From the NCBI GenBank assembly GCA_036346205.1, contig JARFJB010000399.1, forward strand, positions 61,257 through 125,256: DNA of 64,000 bases, given 5' to 3'. Positions 13,731 through 25,189 of the stretch are shown here, in pieces (within the stretch, counting starts at the first letter, position 1; each line of letters starts with the position of its first letter). The position numbers and the translations under genes were made by a program. The DNA is from Vesta saturnalis (Eukaryota > Arthropoda > Insecta > Coleoptera > Lampyridae). Below the pieces are notes generated by a model. The model did not search any database. It was given only the letters and a program-made list of their open reading frames with translations, and had not been told where the DNA came from.

Positions 13731-13746
13731 TGGCCCAACGTGGGCA
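13731..13746 (+). promoter_or_regulatory. Primer binding site of the Gypsy element
   Basis: Eight bases after the LTR end the sequence reads TTGGCCCAACGTGGGC. TGG at this position is the complement of a tRNA CCA end. The same type of motif (TTGGCACCCAACTTTGCG) occupies the PBS position of the element at 33.8-39.0 kb. The tRNA identity was not determined. Confidence 0.6.
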
Positions 13747-13873
13747 TTTTAGGGTGGTTTTTTCGTAGATTTTTATTTTTTTGGTGACATCTTAGGATAG
13801 TATTTCAGTATTTTCGCTTCAGGATTATTTTATTGTTGAATTAAGTTTTTTATATACGTATCGAAAGATTAAT

Positions 13874-15216
13874 ATGGGTTATAAAATTAATGTAGATGGC
13901 TTACACCTAGTGAGGTAAGATATGAGATAGCGGTTAGAGGTGGTGATCTTTCGTTAGGTAACTGCGTTACGAGCTTTATTACGGAATATTTTAAGTGAGG
14001 AAGTAGTGGTAAAATTGCATCACGTCCCGATTATCCTTTCGATTTTGAAACAGATAAGATTGCTATTGAGGAAACGAAATTGGAATTAGGAAAATTATTA
14101 GAGGAAGTCAAAATTAATCCGTCCACAAAAATTTTAACGACCATAGAAACCAAGCTCAAATATTTGTTAGGTAGAGTTAATAATTCAATTCCGAAAACCG
14201 ATATCGATGTTAAGATTAAAGAAAGTTTGTTTGTTGAAATTGCGGTAGCTCAGTCTACATACGAAATTTTGGATAAACGAGTAGTTTCAAAAAGTTCACC
14301 TTTGGAAATAGTAAGCAGTGTTTCGAATAATGACGATCAAAATTCAAATACAGATATTTCAGTACCGATTAGTAATTTAAATTTAAGTACATCACCTGTT
14401 AGGAATGTAGTTGTAAAAAGTACACCGGTTTGCAAGTGGAATTTATCATTTTCGGGAGATACTAAATCTTTATCGCTAAGTGCTTTTTTGGAACGGATTT
14501 CAGAATTACAGATTTCACGTAGAGTTGATGACGCACAATTATTTTCGGAATGTTTAGATTTATTTACGGGTAACGCTTTGATTTACGTTCGTTCCGTTAG
14601 AAGGGAAGTTAGGACTTGGGTGAGTTGGTGGAATTGTTGAAAATTCAATTCCAGCCAATAGATTATGACGATAGATTATTAGATGAGATTAAGCGTCGTA
14701 CTCAGGGTACGGACGAGACTATAGGAATTTATATCGCTGTTATGCGGACTTTATTTTCGCGTTTGAACGAAACTTTGTCGGAGGATAAGCAATTACGTAT
14801 TTTGCGGAAAAATATCGCGCCTTCTTATCAGGCACAATTAGGTCTAACGGAGGTTAACTCGATTAACGAATTAATTAAATATGGAAGACTTATCGAAGAA
14901 AGGGTTCAAGCGATGAATAGTTATGTACCGCCTAGTCGGAAACGCTCCGATCTAGAAGTAGATTTAGCGTACGTGGGAGAAACCCCACCGGTTGTCACGA
15001 TCAAGAATAAGGAAGTACCGATCCAGGAAGAAAGATAACGCCGAGTAGAGTTGAGGGAAGATCATGTTGGAATTGTCAGAAGACCGGACATCTAGCGTCG
15101 AGTTGTAAGGATACCATTAAGAATCGTTATTGTTATCGTTGTGGAAAGAAGGATTTTACGGTTAAGAATTGTCCTAAGTGTTCGAATTCGGGAAACGGAT
15201 TACGGAGACAATAAAG
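13874..15216 (+). pseudogene. gag: Gypsy Gag with CCHC zinc knuckles, frameshifted
   Basis: Gag probably starts at the ATG at 13874 (MGYKINVDGLHL), which resembles the first residues of the gag remnants at 24994 and 36281. It then changes frame several times. The long open parts are 14080-14640 and 14616-15038, which overlap in different frames and are continuous in homology terms (capsid-like helical region, MRTLFSRLNETLSEDKQ). At about 15061-15170 follow two knuckles: CWNCQKTGHLASSC, a full CX2CX4HX4C, and CYRCGKKDFTVKNC, which lacks the histidine. Gag forms the cytoplasmic particle and the knuckles bind the genomic RNA. In this sequence it is broken. Confidence 0.8.
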
Positions 15217-15296
15217 AGCCGCGTATTGTCTTCTAGAATTTTTGTTAAGTCGGCAGTGTATTATAATTCATTAAGAGCTAGGATGACGCGAAATTT

Positions 15297-15632
15297 TAAA
15301 GACTAAAGTTGTTTTGGATTACGTTTTTGATTCTAAAGATTCAGATGAAAGACCATTTGTGAACGTTAAAATTTACGGACAAGAGTTATTAGGTTTGTTG
15401 GATAGTGGGTCAACGAAGACCATATTAGGAGAAAAGGTTGGAAAAAATTAAGTCATTTAGGAGTTAAATTAGATAAACGATTTACGTCAACGTGTGTTGT
15501 AGCAAACGGTCAGTCAGTTAGGAGTATAGGTACCGCGACTGTACCAATCGAAATTAAAGGAAAGGTTGTCATTATCAGTGTTCTTGTCGTACCGGATATA
15601 CCGCATCATCTTATTTTGGGAGTAGACTTTTG
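15297..15632 (+). pseudogene. Gypsy aspartic protease domain
   Basis: The frame reads LLDSGSTKTILG with the catalytic DSG at 15401-15409. Later segments match the flap region (VVANGQSVRSIGTATVP) and end VPDIPHHLILGVDF, typical of retropepsins. A frameshift near 15445 splits the domain, and another near 15632 separates it from RT. The protease would cleave the Gag-Pol polyprotein by an aspartyl mechanism as a homodimer. Confidence 0.8.
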
Positions 15633-17202
15633 AAACAGACTAACATCATACCGGATTTACGTAAAGGCGAGTGGAGATTTGAAAATTTAGAAACAATTGA
15701 AGCTTTGGAGAATGGAGAGCCTGGAATACAGTCCCGATTAGATTTGAGTAGCGATCAATTGCAGAGATTAGACAAGTTAGTCACCGATTATTTCACGTCT
15801 ATCGAAGGTAAAGAAATTGGATGTACTTCTTTAGTTCAACACCATATTAAGACCAATAGCGAACCAATTAAGCAACGATATTATCGTGTGTCACCGTTTA
15901 TTCAGCAACAAATAGATCTCGAGTTGGAAAAAATGTTGAAGATGGATGTGATTGAGAAATCTAATAGCGCTTGGTCAAGTCCGATACTACTAGTAAAGAA
16001 GAAGGATGGGAGTTATAGGTTTTGCGTGGATTTTCGAAAAGTAATAAAGTTACCGAGCGAGATGCATATCCGTTACCGTACGTTTCAGCAATTTTAGACC
16101 GTTTACGTGACGCAAAATACATATCGTCGTTGGACATTAAGTCAGCGTATTGGCAGATACCAATGGCGGAGGACTCTAAGCAATATACCGCTTTTACTGT
16201 ACCCAACAGGGGATTATTTCAGTTTAAACGACTACCGTTCGGTTTGGCTAACGCACCAGCCAGTTGGCAACGATTTATTGACCGAGTTTTGGGACCAGAG
16301 TTAGAACCTTATGTTTTCGTTTATCTTGATGATACGATTATTTGTACACCTACATATGAGAAACACCTAGAAGTTCTACAAGAAGTTTTTCGTCGATTTA
16401 CCGAGGCAGGAATAACGTTAGGCAGGGACAAATGTACCTTTTGTCAATCGGAGTTACGATATTTAGGTTACGTAATTAACGCGGATGGGTTATCGGTCGA
16501 TCCGGACAAAGTTAACGCAATTTTAAAGATACCGACACCTAAGAGTGCTACGGAAGTAAAGAGAGTTATCGGAATAGCTAGTTGGTACCGTCGTTTTATT
16601 CAAAATTTTTCTACGATTATAGCGCCTTTAACGAAATTATTAAAGAAATTTGCAAAATTTGTTTGGGATGAAGATTGTGAGAAAGCTTTTGGAATTATTA
16701 AGGATTGTTTAGTTACCGCACCTATATTATCGTGTCCAGATTTTTCGCTACCGTTTACTGTGCAAACTGACGCTTCAGATTATGGCATTGGATCAGTACT
16801 AACGCAGACCATTGATGGTGAAGAAAGAGTCATTTGTTATAACAGCAGATCATTGACGAAAAATGAAAGAAAGTTTTCGACTACCGAAAAAGAGTGTTTA
16901 GCAGTACTTTGGTCAGTAGAGAAATTACGTCCATATTTGGAGGAGCAGAATTTACGGTTATTACCGATCACGCATCGTTAGTTTGGTTACATAATTTAAA
17001 GGAACCTACCGGTCGATTAGCGCGTTGGGCTATACGCCTTCAGCAGTACAGTTTTGAGATCATTCATCGTAAAGGAAAGGATCATGTTGTACCGGATACA
17101 TTATCGCGTTCCGTACCAGTTATTGACGCACTTGAAGTGACGAGTAAACCCGATGTTGACTTACCAGATGAGACTATAGTAGGAGACGAAGAAAGGAAGT
17201 AG
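15630..17202 (+). pseudogene. pol: Gypsy reverse transcriptase and RNase H
   Basis: The 5' part (15630-16040) reads SAWSSPILLVKKKDGSYRFCV, shortened here to its first residues, with the fingers motif. The frame shifts at about 16040-16045. The palm region follows with SSLDIKSAYWQIPM, LPFGLANAPASWQRF and the catalytic FVYLDD at about 16316-16333. RNase H begins near 16765 with TDASDYGIGSVL and continues NSRSLTKNERKFSTTEKECLA. A second frameshift at about 16945 moves into the ORF covering FTVITDHASLVWL and the connection HRKGKDHVVPDTLSR. Motifs and catalytic residues are all present; only the frame is broken. Confidence 0.92.
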
Positions 17203-17214
17203 AAGATGTAAAAG

Positions 17215-18545
17215 ATGACGATAAGTGGTTGACACGGATGAAGAAGAATGTTAAGGCAAGACCTATCGCGTACCCGCAATGGCGGATAGAAAATGGAAAG
17301 TTATTGAAGCATGCTAAGTGTAGTTATCCGAAGTTGAGAAACGATGAGGAACAGTGGAGAGTTGTAGTGCCGAAGGAGACGTTCCCAGATATTATCGCGG
17401 TGTCATGATGACCCTAGAGCAGGACATGCAGGTATTTTTAAGACTTATGAAAGAATTTCACGACAGTATTATTGGCCAAAATTAAAGGCAGATGTAGTAC
17501 GTTACGTTCGACATTGTGAGACTTGTATTAGACATAAACCGGAACAGAAGAAACCGGCCGGCCTTATGGCAAAACATCCCGTTATCGACAAGCCCTGGCA
17601 AATGATTGCCACGGATATTGTAGGACCGTTACCGAGATCATCTCGAGGTTATTCATATGTTTTAGTAGTTGCCGATTATTTTTCGAAATTTGTACTTTTC
17701 TTTCCGTTACGTGCCGCTACCGCTGCGAGTGTAGTTAAGAATATCGAAGAGAATGTTTTTCTTATGTTTGGAGTACCGTTATACGTTTTGTGTGACAATG
17801 GATCACAATTTAGGAGTAAGGAATTTCAGAAAATGGTTACGTCTTATAACGCCAAAATTATATTTAACGCAAATTACCATCCTCAGGCGAATCCATCAGA
17901 ACGTGTTAATAGAGTTATGAAGACGATGTTAGCGTCGTATATCGAAGATAATCAACGTAATTGGGATAAGTATTTAGCGCAAGTTGCCTGTGCCATTCGC
18001 ACAGCAACTCATGAAGTTACCGGCCTTACGCCTTATTTCGCGAACTTTGGGAGAGAAATGATCATAGACGGATCACAGCAGGGTATACCGACGAACAGTA
18101 CCGATCTAGATAATGTAAATTTTGCCGACAGAACACCGTTGTTAGAAAGAAGTGAAATTTTTCGCGTTGTTTATAACGATATTAAGAAAAGACTTAATGC
18201 CGCGTATATTAAGAGTAAACAAAATTATGATTTACGTAGACGTTTAGCGAATTTTGAAGTAGGAGATACCGTATGGCGGAAAAATTATGTTTTATCGGAC
18301 GCGTCTCGTTATTTTGCAGCTAAGTTAGCGCCTAAATTTATCGGTCCATTTTATATTAAGAGAAAGGTTTCGTATCAGACTTACGAACTGTCTGACGCTT
18401 CAGGAATTTCGAAGGAGTGTGGAATGCTAAAGATCTTAAGCCAAATCCTAATGTCGTTTAAGTCCTCTTGGACGTTTTCTCTGTGTAGGGACGGAGTAAG
18501 AATTTTCCTACAGCAGATGCCACTGCTTGTCGTAAGAGGCGACTA
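17215..18545 (+). pseudogene. Gypsy integrase
   Basis: The N-terminal HHCC zinc domain is read around 17400-17535 (GHAGIFKTYERISRQYYWP, then HCETC). It joins the core ORF at 17566. The core carries the DDE triad: D in ATDIVGPL, D in LCDNGSQF, and E in NPSERVNR. A C-terminal segment (FEVGDTVWRKNYVLSDAS) follows, corresponding to the DNA-binding end. One frameshift near 17405 separates the zinc part from upstream; the core to about 18430 is open. Integrase inserts the cDNA into host DNA. The order after RNase H assigns the element to Gypsy and excludes Copia. Confidence 0.92.
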
Positions 18546-19477
18546 ATCAAGTAGGCGTAGCGAGTTTGGTTGGAGGTGTTGCGATTTTGGGTCTTGCGTA
18601 TACGGTTGTGGAATAACGGAAAGCGGGGATCTCGTGAACCGTGGCCCGGCCTCTTCCGTATGCTCTCGACGCGGAGTTTCAGTGCACCAGCCAAACGCGT
18701 GTACCGTTGTTGCACCTTGTTGTGCTTTTCGGATCCTTAGCGGATCATTTTTGGGTTTGTCGTTTATCGTGGATTTGATCCAATTTTTTTTGTCTTCTCG
18801 ACTTTGACTTATTTTACCGAACGTGACTGTGGAAGTTTTGTTTTGTAGTACCAAGGAGGCAGAACTCGAGTTCGGGGGAGGGAGTTGGAACCACCCTCTT
18901 GCCGCCTCGAGGGACGCGTTGAGTTTGTTGAGTTTATGGAGTTTTGTGGAGTTTTGTGGAGTTTATGGAGTTTATGGAGTTTTGTGGAGTTTTGTGGAGT
19001 TTGTGGAGTTTTGTTGACTTTGTGGAGTTGTCGAGCTTTAGTTTCGATGTTTATATATACAGTTATGCCGAGTACCGGTTCCCCACCCTCTGCCTATCAA
19101 AGGTCATGGTTGGTTTCGTCGTCCGTTTTGTTTATCGTAGTTTTATTTTTTTTACCGGATTTTCATTTGCGCCTCTGTTGGTGGTTCGCTTCACGGACCC
19201 CAACAGTTTAAAGTTTTGTGTAACTTTGTTTTAGGTTTTGGGCCCTATAGTCCCAACTAGTGGTGTGCGAGCGGTAGCACATCACTAGCTTTTGAGGGTG
19301 TTGCGAGGGTCTTTCCTGACCAGCACCACCGCATTTTCCGTACTTCTTCGTACATTTAGTTTGTGGAGTTAACGTTTGTAGTTAGTGTTAGTTTTGTTTT
19401 GTTCCTGGCGTAGGTTGCCGGTAGAGTTAAGTTGTTTTCGGATATATTTTCCGAAGGAAAATATTTTGTAAGGGGAG
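18546..19477 (+). other. Gypsy 3' untranslated region and polypurine tract
   Basis: No coding domain was recognised between integrase and the 3' LTR. It contains a short tandem array at about 18918-19028, built of 10-11-bp units (TTTTGTGGAG and TTTATGGAG variants). It ends in the purine run AGGGGAG at 19471-19477, immediately before the LTR, which is the expected plus-strand priming site. There is no env-like ORF. Confidence 0.75.
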
Positions 19478-21863
19478 TGTCAGGGTATTTTGAACACCCT
19501 GTATACGTATTGGGTAATTTTGTTTGTAGTTCTATGTACTTAGTTAGATTCCGTATATAAATATTTTTTGTGTCAAATTTAGTGTTTATAGTAAATTTGG
19601 GTTTAACTGTATGGCGAGCTTTAGATTCGTTATTGTAAATTATTTTTTTTTGTAATTTAGGTTGTTTTTCCTTATTTCCCGTTTATTGAAGTTTGATTAA
19701 CGTTTATTTGTAAATAGTTGTATATAAGTTTAAATTAAGGTTTATTTCGTTTGATTTCCGAAAAATATAATAGAAAGTTAAGTAATTTAAATAAGTAGTG
19801 TGGAATTATCGTGTATTACGTCATGTTAGCGACATGAGACGCTTAGTTATAGTTGTCCAGTTTATTATTAGGTATTGTGGTTTTGATTTATAGAGATTGC
19901 ATGTGGGTCTTATTGTTCGTACCTTAAGGTAAACATACAGAGGCTGTATTCGTTGATCTTGCTGACGGTTAGTTTTTCAAAATTTACCGAGTCCTTACGG
20001 ACGGAAACGAATTTATAGTATTGGGGGTACTTTGGTTTCTCCTTCCGTTTTTTTAATTGGTGGAATTAAAGTAGATAAGATTTTTTTAAGAGAGGGATTA
20101 AAAAAAAATCCAAAATGGAAATTGTTAATAATTTTTGGCAGTCTTAGACAGATCTCGCTTTCGAGTAGTTGTACGTTGCCGCTTGTGTTACGCTTTAAGG
20201 GGTAGTTTAGAACGTTGATACTTTGGACCTTGTGGTGTTTAACGAACGTACTTTTGTTGTGTAATAAGGGTAGTTTAACTACTGAAGTAACCTGTGAAAG
20301 GGATTTATGAAAATTGTTCATTCACCAAAGGATTATACCTAGTGCCGATTTCGGTTTTACGTAAAATTACCTGGAGGACATCTTCGTGTTTTTTTTAGTG
20401 CGTCGATGGACTTTTGGTTTATATCGCCTTTGCGGATTTACTTAAAATCATCGTTCTTACAGTGCCACCTATTTGTCATACAAAGCGTGTGTAAAGATAC
20501 AAAGAAACTATCGCAATATATTAAAATATATTTAGTTATTTAAACAAATTATTAAGGAGTTTTAGTGGAAAATAAAATTATTTAAAAGAACATTAAAAGC
20601 TAAAAGTTATCAAACAATTTTTGAACGCTCACATTATATTGTACAATAAGTTTTGGTTAATGCAGTAACATTTTAACGAGTTAACTTAAGAATTGTTGTG
20701 TATAAAAGAATAACAGTCAACATTTATCTTCATCTTTTGCCGGACCTGGGAGTTTCCATTCCGTTATAGCTGTAGCCGATCACCTGGTTCGTACCATCCG
20801 TTGTAACACAGAGGAGGTGCTATCTAGACCTTGTAAGGTATATAACATTGTGTTTTTATTGAAAACTTTTAAGATTGTTGTGTGTTTCGAATTATTTTAT
20901 TTGTTGAAGGTTTGAAAGCGGAGTTGTGTATCGTTTTTTTTGTTAATTTAAACTGTGTTTTGAATTTAGTTATTGGAATTAATCGTAACTCTAACGCTCC
21001 GCCTTCACACTTTTTTTATTTTATTAGTAAAGGGCAATTGACCCTGTAGTTGTGTGGATATATAATCCACGGTTTATTTATATTTAGGTTAAACGATTTA
21101 GTACGGCGTAAGCAGATTCTGATCAGACACCTGACGCCTAATAAGCCTTTGTATTATTTTTTTGTTTTGTTTATACGCATTTTCGTATGTCTATATTTAT
21201 ACTGATTTTATTATTTTATTATAGCTTTGTTTTGTTTTATAAATGTGTTTGTAATTCTCTGAAAACCCTTCTGTGTTGCATACCAGTTTTTTGTTTTTGC
21301 AAATTTACCGATAATTTAAGTTATAACGTAACGAAGTTAGTTTTTTTTATATTTGGGTAATAACGTATTTTTTTTTTTTTTTTTTTTAGGTAATGCCTTT
21401 CTTATTATTTCGTGTTTATTTGAATTTTTTTGTGTTTTGTTTTGATTATTAGTTAACGTCAAATTATTTACACGGAGGTGTATTAACGTAACGTTATTGA
21501 GTGTTGATCACGCTTTTATTTGACAAGGTGTAGTGTTTTTTAAGCCCGATTTTAGGTGGTTTGCTGAATTGCTGTCCAGCACACCTGGGATTGATTACGA
21601 ATAGGTAAGCGCATGTTTTTGGATGTTTAGACACGCTATGTACTCGTAATTTTGGCACGACAACCCTTATTTTGTCTATCAAATATCCTGGCGCCCTTAA
21701 CCGAAACGATTTTGACTTCATTCCCTATTTTGACTGACGTACGATTTATTATTCTGGATGTGCAAAATTATTAACATCAATCCACGATCCGCACGCTGAC
21801 TAGTCGAGGCAAAAGGGCCAATTTATCTGTAATCCCGTTCTACCACCCGTTTATACCGTTACA
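19478..21863 (+). repeat. 3' LTR of the Gypsy element
   Basis: Matches the 5' LTR over its full length from TGTCAGGGTATTTTG to ACCGTTACA, and is 2,386 bp. Followed by TAAG, matching the four bases before the 5' LTR. Confidence 0.92.
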
Positions 21864-22395
21864 TAAGATTACCGCGCGCATGATTTACCTGTTTTCGATA
21901 TGTTTTTCATACCTCTATTATAAAAGCAAAAGAAAACCTTTTGCTTTATTTGTGCAGTTATTGTGTTTTAAAAAGTGCGATTTTTAAGGTTACTATAATT
22001 AACGTAGTTTTTTTAATCAATCCCAGCTAGGGGTTTACGGGTGGCTCTAAGTGGAATTTCCTATTAATGACCAATAACTACAATCTTCTTATTATTTTAT
22101 TAATTTTTCTAGAGAAGCCCATGTTTCTGTTTTTAAATCACGATTTTGTTCTAAACTTTTTCAAAACTTTAAATTTTCCTAACAAGTGAAGTCACATCCG
22201 CGCAAGTAACAACGCGACTACTATTATTAATTTTTTATTTCAAGAAATATTCAAAATGTATTTCCTCCACTTTTAAGCACTTCGAATGAGGAAATCATGT
22301 CCTAAAGGTGAAAGTTCCACAAAAGCAAAGATACACTATAAAGTATCAGTTTTCTTTATATTTCACGTACTCATTCGCTGATTGAAACCGTACTC
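21864..22395. other. No gene seen
   Basis: AT-rich flank of the Gypsy insertion. A pyrimidine-rich run ending TTTTGTATTTAG at about 22411 could be a splice acceptor for the ORF that follows. Confidence 0.4.
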
Positions 22396-22413
22396 TTATC
22401 TTTTGTATTTAGG

Positions 22414-22945
22414 GTGCGAAATGAAGTAACAGTTACACACAATGTAGCTACTGACGTTAACAGTATGTACGGTGATTGTGCATTAAAATACTTTGATAAC
22501 AATTTTGCACATATTAGAACGCCAGATGGACGCAAAAGCTATTGGTGCTTAGTACAAAGAGAAATGCCCGAAAAGCAAACACAAACTGATAAACAGGCAG
22601 GCAGGCGAGGAGTTCACTAAACTACTTAGGACTAAGGAAACAGAGGTTGACAAGCCAGAGTTGTCCCCAGCTGAAGCAGTCCCAAACTTAAATAACAAGG
22701 AAACGTCGAGAAGGTACCTGTAACCGATAATGACAGAAATCTAGTAGAACCTACTCCGGAACTTCTAAATAGATACACAAGCTGTGATTATCTTAGATTC
22801 CGATGCAGGATTTGTCAGGCGCTGAAAAATGTTTTGTCGTAAAAGAGAGGCTACCTAAGCCATTAAAGTATCCATTTGATAACACTGGTGCGCATTATTA
22901 TACGAAAACACTAAGAAACGGTGTAAAGATTGTAAGGAAATAATT
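22414..22945 (+). pseudogene. Unrecognised coding-like fragment
   Basis: An open frame (22414-22620) reads MRNEVTVTHNVATDVNSMYG, then DGRKSYWCLVQREMPEK. After a frame change near 22600 the text continues EFTKLLRTKETEVDKPELSP and, after another change, NDRNLVEPTPELLNRYTS. The composition is clearly protein-like (charged residues, few AT-rich codons), so it is probably a broken gene or transposon ORF. I do not recognise a family. It could be a domesticated or host exon, or part of a neighbouring LTR element. Confidence 0.3.
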
Positions 22946-24693
22946 TGGGTTTTGGATATTTAAAAGTTACTTTGTTATTTTACTATAAATGTTTGTACAA
23001 GTTGTACATATTTACTCAAACCTTCTTTCTAAGAATGCTTACGTTGTTTCTGTTCATAACTTGAACCACATATATCCAAGTAATTTTACTCAGTCTAATA
23101 TAAATTTTCGTACCTTTGGTTATTCAAATGCTATAAATTCACATTTATATATTTCATTTAAAATCTGCATTGCTCTAGTGACGTATCGTAAAATATAGGT
23201 AATTAAGGGGAATTATATTACAAGCTTTTAGAATTCCTCTCTAGATGGCGTTAGTGGAGAAATCACAATTTAGAATTTCTGGTTTTATTTAGATAAAAAG
23301 GGTGATAACAATGTATTGTGTTGAATACAACTTTAACATAAAAATTATGTCTTCTTTCTTTCCTATGGCGTCCATTTTGCCAAGCTGAAAATTTTTATGT
23401 CTTTTGAAAATTACTTATACTAATATACGATTAAATAATCGGATATATCTTCAAGAAGCATAATTTTACAACAAAACAATTGGTGCTTTTCTAATTATTA
23501 TCTGCAAGTTTTGTTGGTCGCTTACATGCGGTTTTAGAAAAATTTTCTTAGGCAAGATCGACGTTTGAAGATGTTTTAAACCAAACACAAATTATTGATG
23601 CTTTCGTAAACAAAGGAAAGCTCTTCGATAGCTTCTCATTTGGCCCGTTATATCTAAGGGGTAACGAATAAAGATTATTTACTTACATAATGTTAATTAC
23701 CTTCTCCTTTTAGCTTCAACGAATTACCTGCTACTTTTAGCTTGCACGAATTACCTTCTTCTTTTGGCTTCAACGACGTACCTTCTACTTTTGAATTCTA
23801 CGATTTAACTCCAACTGTTATCTTCATATTATCTACATTCAAGTACTATTTTGGTTTACCTTCTGAGTCGTAACTAAAATCAAACAGGATCGTGACAACT
23901 TATGCCTATGTTCGTGATCCGAGATCATCAACTGAACGTAACTACTACCTGCGTATAGAAAGGTTAGATCGTTCCTTTTCTTTTGTTTTCTATTGTTACA
24001 TGAACGTCAATTGAATAATGATAAAGTACATCTGCTAAAAAATAACGTAATCAATTAGTCAATTAAAATAATACCTTAACCTACATTTAATACCTGTTAT
24101 CACTATATCCTTGTTGCTGTATCTATAAGTAATCTTTCACTTCACAACCACGTAACCTTCCTTATCTGTTCTTTTACCATTATTTACTTCCCTCATTTTG
24201 TTTTGTAATTATAATAGTAACGTTTAACTGTACTTATTTTGGCTGCCAGTTTTGTGTGTGCGCAGCATCACTTTAATTTGGATGCGTAAAAGTAGTTTCA
24301 CTACCGTTAATTGAACATATGTTTGTATTGCATTGGTGTCGACATTAACTACTAATCTTTTTTTCTTTTCTCTCTTGAAACTTACGCATTTATTAAATTC
24401 CCATGATATTGGATTCATTATTGTTGTAAAAGATAAAATGCTTTCTGAGCTATAAAATTTGTACTCATTATAAAAATTTATTTCTTTTGTGTAAACCACC
24501 GTAAGTTGTTTGTTTTTTTAATTATTTGGTAATAATTTACGCTTTCTAAAGGCGTCAAAATATATTCTCTTTAGTTTATACAAAGGAAGGCCTTCCCTTG
24601 AAAAGGGAATTATGTAAGTTTTGTTTTCTAGGGCTAATTAAACAATTACTGGTTCGCAGGTGTCGAACACCAGTAGTTTACTTGCGAACGGTA
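22946..24693. other. AT-rich stretch, no gene recognised
   Basis: Apart from the minisatellite at 23701-23808 nothing was identified. The distal part may be the body of the LTR whose 3' end lies at about 24833, but its 5' boundary was not found. Confidence 0.4.
23701..23808. repeat. 27-bp minisatellite, four units
   Basis: Four consecutive units of the form CTTCTCCTTTTAGCTTCAAC + GAATTAC, each 27 bp with substitutions. On the minus strand three units are open in one frame, with a 9-residue period (NSLKLKGEG, NSCKLKVAG, TSLKPKEEG), but the frame closes immediately on both sides. Confidence 0.75.
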
Positions 24694-25189
24694 TTTACTA
24701 TTTCTTTTGGGTACATTTAGGTTATTTACATATATTTTTTAGTGGTGGATTAATTGGATCCACATCCTACATTATTTAGTTTTTTTTGTGTTGAACAATA
24801 AAATAGACATTTGTTTATTTCACACTACAGCACATAAAATTCTGGCACCCTAAAGGTGCGGCCTCGATTTCCTTCACTTCATTCTCCTTGATTCCTCCTA
24901 CCTATTTCTTCATTGACTTCTAGTTACTTATCCTAACCCTTCCTTTTATTCTATCATATTTGCTTGTATTTACCTGTACCTTTACTTTTAATTATGGCTG
25001 TAGTGTGGAAATTAGATATAAACAGATTAAGTAAATCAGAACTCCAATTAATTTACTATTTCTTTTGGGTACATTTAGGTTATTTACATATATTTTTTTG
25101 TGGTGGATTAATTGGATCCACATCCTACATTATTTAGTTTTTTTGTGTTGAACAATAAAATATACATTTGTTTCTTTCGCACTACAGCA
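24694..25189 (+). mobile_element. Deleted LTR retrotransposon: LTR ends, PBS and gag start
   Basis: A 139-bp sequence at 24694-24832 is repeated at 25052-25189 (TTTACTATTTCTTTTGGGTA to CACTACAGCA). After the first copy comes a PBS-like TGGCACCCTAAAGGTGC at 24843, then a leader, then an ATG at 24994 reading MAVVWKLDINRLSKSELQ. The reading frame runs straight into the second copy. The simplest interpretation is a 5' LTR end, primer site and gag start fused by internal deletion to the last part of the 3' LTR. The gag start resembles that of the elements at 13.9 and 36.3 kb. Confidence 0.6.

Larger units (their letters stand above)
11528..21863 (+). mobile_element. Full-length Gypsy-type LTR retrotransposon
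   Basis: Two long direct repeats, both beginning TGTCAGGGTATTTTG and ending ACCGTTACA, enclose gag and pol in the order gag, zinc knuckle, protease, RT, RNase H, integrase. Integrase after RNase H is the Gypsy (Ty3) order. The flanks carry TAAG directly before 11528 and directly after 21863, a 4-bp target site duplication. The element is therefore a complete insertion of about 10.3 kb. Frameshifts in gag and between pol domains would block expression of one continuous polyprotein, unless they are sequence errors. No envelope gene was seen. Confidence 0.93.

Noticed and set aside
15961..16206. Minus-strand ORF over the Gypsy RT
   Set aside because: Shadow of the RT coding strand, where the catalytic motifs are read.
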